A stretch of DNA of 64,000 nucleotides. It comes from Pontibacillus salicampi. GTDB taxonomy: Bacteria; Bacillota; Bacilli; Bacillales; BH030062. Numbering within the stretch: the stretch's first letter is position 1; each line of letters opens with the position of its first letter. A program made the position numbers and the translations under genes. The notes beneath the pieces were generated by a model. The model did not search any database and was not told where the DNA came from. It was given only the letters and a program-made list of their open reading frames with translations. The stretch is from the NCBI RefSeq assembly GCF_042434395.1, contig NZ_JBHLTP010000005.1, positions 62,001-126,000 of the forward strand, in the 5' to 3' direction. Shown here piece by piece: positions 59,957-64,000 of this stretch.

Positions 59957-60068
59957 ATAGGCATGCGCCTAATTTACAAATACTTACTCCAGTATATGGA
60001 AGGGCTTACATTTATGATAACAAATAGAATTGTTTCTGTCGTTAGGGATGGAATGTTTCATACACCAC

Positions 60069-60098
60069 AAAAAAAGAGATCCCCCTCAAGGGAATCTC
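60069..60098 (-). terminator. Terminator of the pcrA-ligA-camS operon
   Basis: GAGATTCCC pairs with GGGGGATCTC around TTGA and runs into TTTTTTT on the minus strand, directly behind the camS stop. Confidence 0.9.
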
Positions 60099-60100
60099 CA

Positions 60101-61261
60101 TTATTGCCCATAAATATGAACATACGGCTCATCTTGACCTGGTTCTCTCGAGATGAGTGCTTCCTGGCCATCATGGGATTCTATATTCACTTCCAAGGCA
60201 AAGTAGTTAGGGAAATTTTCAACGATAAGCGAATACACATATTGTGTTAACCCAATTACCTCCGTTTGCCCTTTGAACTCTATTGGGATCTCAATGGTTA
60301 ACTCGGTCAATTGGTCATCCACATAGAAGCCACGGCCGACTACACCTATATAATTCGGGAAGTATTCTTCCACGTCACTCTGGAGATTACTGATTAAATT
60401 GGCGTCTTCTGGATGCTGTCCTTTCCCTTCCTCAGATGGGAATAGAACATGATCCTCTTCAATGGTGTCCCAGCTGCCAACCTTCAAGTCACCGCCTTTT
60501 ACAGCGGTCTTTGCCACAAAGTTACCTGGCACCATGGAGCCTTTTTCCTCTTCACGGTAAATGGCGAACATAATCGGCACGTCTTCTAGATCTTCCATTT
60601 CACGAAGGCGTTCGAGCACTGTCTGCGCTATATCCTTCGCTTCTTTCATCATCTCATCTGTGCTAATGTCCTCTGTGCGAACTGCTCCGCCAACTTCGGT
60701 TTGAAAGCGGAATTGTGATTTCATCGCGAGGCCGATAGAGATGCCCTCTGTTTGCACTACATTACCTTCTTTACTTTGCTTTAAATAGTCCTGTTCAAGA
60801 ATATGAGATAGATATTTCGGTTTATCCCTCAGCTCTTCTTCCCCTGCATCCTCCTTCACAGCGGGATTCAAGCCTCCTTCTGTTCCATCGGACTCACTGT
60901 TATTTTTAGAGCGGTCCAGCCAATCGTACAAAATATCGTCTGTTAAGTATTGGCCTTCCTGAAAGTAATATTCCTTTGGATCATATACACTTTTGGAATG
61001 CCGGCGGAGACCTACTTCCATTTCCTTAATATCTAGTCGATTAGTTATTTGATTCGTAATAACTCCTCGTGATTTACTCGGCTTATATTCCTCCAACGGA
61101 CGATAGTACTCATCAGATATATTGTATTTCGGCACGATTGCCTTTTCTTTATTACTTTGTTCTGTGGTTTCGACGCCTACTTCCTCGTTCTTCTCATAGG
61201 CGGGAGCGCATCCTGTTATGATTAAAACAAGGCTCAACACTGACAATGCGATCCGCTTCAT
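60101..61261 (-). CDS. camS: CamS-family lipoprotein (YerH)
   Basis: 386 residues. The signal peptide ends in the lipobox ITGC at about residue 18, then a low-complexity acidic segment and the two CamS domains (QITNRLDIKEMEVGLRRHSKSVYDPKEYYFQEGQYL near 88, and GVVGRGFYVDDQLTELTIEIPIEFKGQTE near 315). In enterococci and staphylococci the signal peptide of this family yields a sex pheromone; in bacilli the role is unknown. It lies 16 bp behind ligA, as in B. subtilis. Confidence 0.92.
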   Translation of the reverse strand: MKRIALSVLSLVLIITGCAPAYEKNEEVGVETTEQSNKEKAIVPKYNISDEYYRPLEEYKPSKSRGVITNQITNRLDIKEMEVGLRRHSKSVYDPKEYYFQEGQYLTDDILYDWLDRSKNNSESDGTEGGLNPAVKEDAGEEELRDKPKYLSHILEQDYLKQSKEGNVVQTEGISIGLAMKSQFRFQTEVGGAVRTEDISTDEMMKEAKDIAQTVLERLREMEDLEDVPIMFAIYREEEKGSMVPGNFVAKTAVKGGDLKVGSWDTIEEDHVLFPSEEGKGQHPEDANLISNLQSDVEEYFPNYIGVVGRGFYVDDQLTELTIEIPIEFKGQTEVIGLTQYVYSLIVENFPNYFALEVNIESHDGQEALISREPGQDEPYVHIYGQ

Positions 61262-61277
61262 GTTTTCTCCACTCTCC

Positions 61278-63272
61278 CTATTGATTTAACGCTTCTTGCA
61301 AGCGCTGTTCATCCCAGACCTCTATCCCAAGCTCCTGGGCTTTTTCTAATTTAGAGCCAGCGTCCTCTCCTGCAATGACGATATCAGTTTTCTTACTAAC
61401 GCTTCCAGTTACTTTCCCGCCATATGCTTCTACCTTTTCCTTAGCTTCGGAGCGAGAGAAGATTTCCATCTTACCTGTAATGACTACCGTCTTGCCACTT
61501 AGTAGAGAATCTTCTATTTGTTCACTCTTTTTCGGTCCCAAATACTCTAGATTCAGCCCTAGCGAGTGCAGCTCCTCCATTAATTCAAGCACCTGGGGCT
61601 TTTCAAAATAACGGACGACAGAATCAGCTAGCTTTTCCCCGACATCATGAATCTCTATTAGCTCTTCAAATGTCGCTTCTCTTAAACGATCCATCGTTTC
61701 AAAATGCTGAGCTAGTGTTGTAGCAGCCTTGGAGCCGACAAAACGAATACCCAAGCCAAATAGCAGTCGCTCCAGTGAGTTTTGTTTGGACGCTTCAATC
61801 GCCTCTAATAAGTTATCTGCTGATTTTTCACCCATACGTTCCAGCTTCAAAAGCTCTTCCTTATCTAGCTTATACAAATCCGCTATAGTATGAACAAGAT
61901 TTTCGCGGAACAGCAGAGCTATAACCTTTTCACCGAGTCCATCAATATTCATTGCATTACGGGAAACGAAATGAATTAAGCCTTCGCGGAGCTGAGCAGG
62001 ACAGTTAGGGTTGATGCAACGAAGAGCTACTTCTTCCTCCAGTCGTTCTAGGTCACTACCACATTCCGGACACGCCTCTGGCATATGATATTCTTCCTCG
62101 TCGCCTGTCCGTTCGTCCCAGACGACTCGAACGACTTCTGGAATAATATCCCCTGCTTTTTTAATAACCACCGTATCGCCAATGCGAATATCCTTCTCGC
62201 GAATGAGATCTTCATTATGAAGGGAGGCACGCTGCACCGTCGTTCCAGCAACCTTTACCGGTTCTAGTATCGCAGTTGGAGTGACAGCTCCTGTACGACC
62301 GACGCTGAGCTCAATGTCAGTCAGCTTCGTAATTGCTTCCTCGGCAGGAAATTTATACGCAATAGCCCAGCGAGGACCTTTTGCGGTAAAGCCAAGCTCC
62401 TCCTGTTGATCTAAATGATCGACTTTAATCACAATGCCATCAATTTCGTAATTCAATTGATTGCGAGCCTCTGTCCATTCTTGAACATATGCAATAACTT
62501 CCTCAATGGTAGCACATTTCCGCCATTCTGGATTGGTCTTAAAGCCTAGTTTTTTTAAATACTCCAACCGTTCACTGTGCGACTCTAACTCTCCAGCATC
62601 CCACTGTCCAACACCATATAAGAAAATATCCAGGTTACGACTGGCGGCAATTTTAGGATCCAATTGACGCAAGGAGCCTGCCGCAGCGTTACGCGGGTTT
62701 GCAAATGGCTCCTCCCCATTCTCTTCCTTCGCTTCATTTAGCGCGATGAAGGAGCGATGCGGCATAAATGCTTCGCCTCGCACCTCAATGGTTTCACCTT
62801 CTGGCATACGGAGCGGGATGCTGCGAATGGTTCTAAGGTTAACGGTAATATCCTCCCCTGTCGTCCCATCCCCTCGAGTTGCACCTTGTACGAACAGCCC
62901 ATCCTCATAGCGTAATGAGATAGCTAGCCCATCTATTTTCAATTCACATACATAGCTCACCTGCTCCCCAATACCATCCTGCACACGTTTATCAAAATCG
63001 CGGAGATCTTCTTCATTAAACGCATTTCCAAGACTTAGCATCGGGATAACGTGCTGGACTTTCTCAAAAGCATCAAGCGGCTTTCCCCCAACACGCTGGC
63101 TAGGGGAATCGGCTGTGATAAGCTCTGGATACTCTTCCTCTAAGGAGACTAATTCCTGCATCCGTTTGTCATATTCATAATCTGAAACACTAGGAGTGTC
63201 TAAGACATGATATTCGTAATTATACTTCTCTAGCTCTTTTCTAAGCTCTTGAATTCGTTCTTGAGAATTCAT
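61278..63272 (-). CDS. ligA: NAD-dependent DNA ligase
   Basis: 664 residues from the ATG at 63272; a GTG two codons earlier overlaps the GAGGTG ribosome site. It seals nicks using NAD. Ia and nucleotidyltransferase domains with the adenylated Lys112 (CELKIDGLAIS), an OB fold, a four-Cys zinc finger (CPECG...CINPNCPAQ), helix-hairpin-helix repeats (NIDGLGEKVIALLF, FVGSKAATTLAQHFETM) and a C-terminal BRCT domain (LSGKTVVITGKMEIFSRSEAKEKVEAYGGKVTGSVSKKTD). Confidence 0.97.
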   Translation of the reverse strand: MNSQERIQELRKELEKYNYEYHVLDTPSVSDYEYDKRMQELVSLEEEYPELITADSPSQRVGGKPLDAFEKVQHVIPMLSLGNAFNEEDLRDFDKRVQDGIGEQVSYVCELKIDGLAISLRYEDGLFVQGATRGDGTTGEDITVNLRTIRSIPLRMPEGETIEVRGEAFMPHRSFIALNEAKEENGEEPFANPRNAAAGSLRQLDPKIAASRNLDIFLYGVGQWDAGELESHSERLEYLKKLGFKTNPEWRKCATIEEVIAYVQEWTEARNQLNYEIDGIVIKVDHLDQQEELGFTAKGPRWAIAYKFPAEEAITKLTDIELSVGRTGAVTPTAILEPVKVAGTTVQRASLHNEDLIREKDIRIGDTVVIKKAGDIIPEVVRVVWDERTGDEEEYHMPEACPECGSDLERLEEEVALRCINPNCPAQLREGLIHFVSRNAMNIDGLGEKVIALLFRENLVHTIADLYKLDKEELLKLERMGEKSADNLLEAIEASKQNSLERLLFGLGIRFVGSKAATTLAQHFETMDRLREATFEELIEIHDVGEKLADSVVRYFEKPQVLELMEELHSLGLNLEYLGPKKSEQIEDSLLSGKTVVITGKMEIFSRSEAKEKVEAYGGKVTGSVSKKTDIVIAGEDAGSKLEKAQELGIEVWDEQRLQEALNQ

Positions 63273-63286
63273 TGACACACCTCACC

Positions 63287-64000
63287 TTACACTTTGGTCA
63301 CTGGGGCAAATTTAGCAAGCACCCTTTTCACACCTGTCGGAGCAGAGAAGGCAATATCGAGCTCCATGGAATCCCCTTCGCCTTGAACTCGGACTACGGT
63401 GCCTTCTCCCCATTTCTTATGCGACACCTTGTCACCAGATTTCCAGTCCAAGCTGCCTGCTCCTGCACCAGCCTTCTGATTCATGGTTGTCGCTTTTCGT
63501 TTCGGCTGTGCTTTCGCTTTACTGTTAAAGCCACCACCATTGAAACCACTAGGCGCTGGATCTTGAAAGCCACCGAAAGAAGAGGATGGGGCTGCTTCTT
63601 TCCCTTCCATTAGATCTTCTGGAATTTCTCCAATGAAACGACTGATTGGATTCATATTCGTTTTACCAAATAGTGTGCGCATTTTTGCATGAGTTAAATA
63701 CAATTGTTGCTCTGCTCTTGTAATTCCTACGTATGCAAGGCGTCGTTCCTCTTCCATTTCCTCTTCATCCATGATGGACCGACTGTGCGGAAAGACGTTC
63801 TCCTCCAAGCCAATGAGGAATACAACTGGGAACTCCAGCCCTTTGGCAGAGTGTAAGGTCATGAGGGTTACTTTATCATCGGCAAACGGGTCGTCATCCG
63901 CCTGATCGATATCCGCGATTAAGGCAAGGTCTGTTAAGAAGGCAATCAAGCTCTTATCTTCACTTGTTTCCTCAAAATTCTTCGTTACGGACATAAACTC
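63287..64000 (-). CDS. pcrA: ATP-dependent DNA helicase PcrA, C-terminal part (5' end outside the window)
   Basis: The frame is open to the right edge (the last codons there read Glu-Phe before MSVTKNF), so this is the C-terminal third of a UvrD/PcrA helicase. Visible: motif V VTLMTLHSAKGLEFPVVFLIG, motif VI EERRLAYVGITRAEQQLYLTHA, NPISRFIGEIP, a disordered Gly/Ser/Lys linker, and the C-terminal domain GDKVSHKKWGEGTVVRVQGEG, a Tudor-like fold that contacts RNA polymerase. It lies 14 bp upstream of ligA in the usual order. Confidence 0.96.
   Translation of the reverse strand, partial: EFMSVTKNFEETSEDKSLIAFLTDLALIADIDQADDDPFADDKVTLMTLHSAKGLEFPVVFLIGLEENVFPHSRSIMDEEEMEEERRLAYVGITRAEQQLYLTHAKMRTLFGKTNMNPISRFIGEIPEDLMEGKEAAPSSSFGGFQDPAPSGFNGGGFNSKAKAQPKRKATTMNQKAGAGAGSLDWKSGDKVSHKKWGEGTVVRVQGEGDSMELDIAFSAPTGVKRVLAKFAPVTKV

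Noticed and set aside
59859..60068. S-box (SAM) riboswitch or T-box before yrrT
   Set aside because: No S-box core, specifier loop or anti-terminator bulge sequence is present; only a sigma-A promoter and a CymR-like half site are seen.
1..64000. tRNA or rRNA genes
   Set aside because: While reading I saw no cloverleaf with the conserved GGTTCRAnTCC-type T arm and no rRNA-like sequence; island ends are not marked by a tRNA.

Overview
The window looks like chromosomal DNA of a moderately halophilic or halotolerant low-GC Gram-positive of the family Bacillaceae (Halobacillus/Pontibacillus/Virgibacillus-like; an inference). The right end has the gene order known from Bacillus subtilis, pcrA-ligA-camS(yerH)-...-putP/opuE-gatCAB-dgkB-rlmCD. 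Shine-Dalgarno sites are strong and purine-rich, GTG and TTG starts occur, and there is a complete OpuC compatible-solute importer plus an OpuE/PutP proline symporter. Most genes lie on the minus strand.

Layout. 1-943: debris of an IS1182-type insertion sequence between two identical 33-nt palindromic sequences, plus a long-armed intergenic repeat. 944-4243: a two-gene unit of an ATP-grasp ligase and a papain/calpain-like cysteine-hydrolase-like protein. 4281-6626: a PaaK-type acyl-CoA ligase and an alpha/beta hydrolase. 6807-20353: a galactoside locus. A ROK repressor diverges from a 12-kb operon encoding an ABC importer (binding protein and two permeases, no ATPase), alpha-galactosidase, the Leloir enzymes GalK, GalE and GalT, a mutarotase-like protein and a GH42 beta-galactosidase. 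20571-25670: an MFS exporter, a YobN-like amine oxidase, YwbE, and a paired SMR exporter with its TetR regulator and a likely operator. 25814-29388: opuCA-CB-CC-CD. 29424-34180: an FAD oxidoreductase and malate synthase G, divergent from a LysR regulator. 34343-36318: a reductase-like SDR and a hydrolase. 36561-39003: an Lnt-like amidase, a LytTR regulator and a DUF3021-like membrane protein.

39120-48240 is an AT-rich accessory island beside rlmCD. It holds a small membrane protein, the tail of an IS256 transposase, a cytosine-5 DNA methyltransferase with a candidate restriction partner, the 3' end of a group II intron, an IS21 IstB tail, and a three-gene operon headed by a GHKL (MutL/Hsp90-like) ATPase with two proteins I do not recognise. 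The GHKL operon is the best candidate for an undescribed system, probably anti-phage defence.

48251-64000 is core genome: rlmCD, dgkB, gatCAB, putP with a 36-codon membrane ORF in front of it that ORF callers would miss, a sulfur operon yrrT-luxS-mccA-mccB whose 3' untranslated region carries a 20-bp degenerate tandem repeat, camS, ligA, and the C-terminal part of pcrA running off the right edge.
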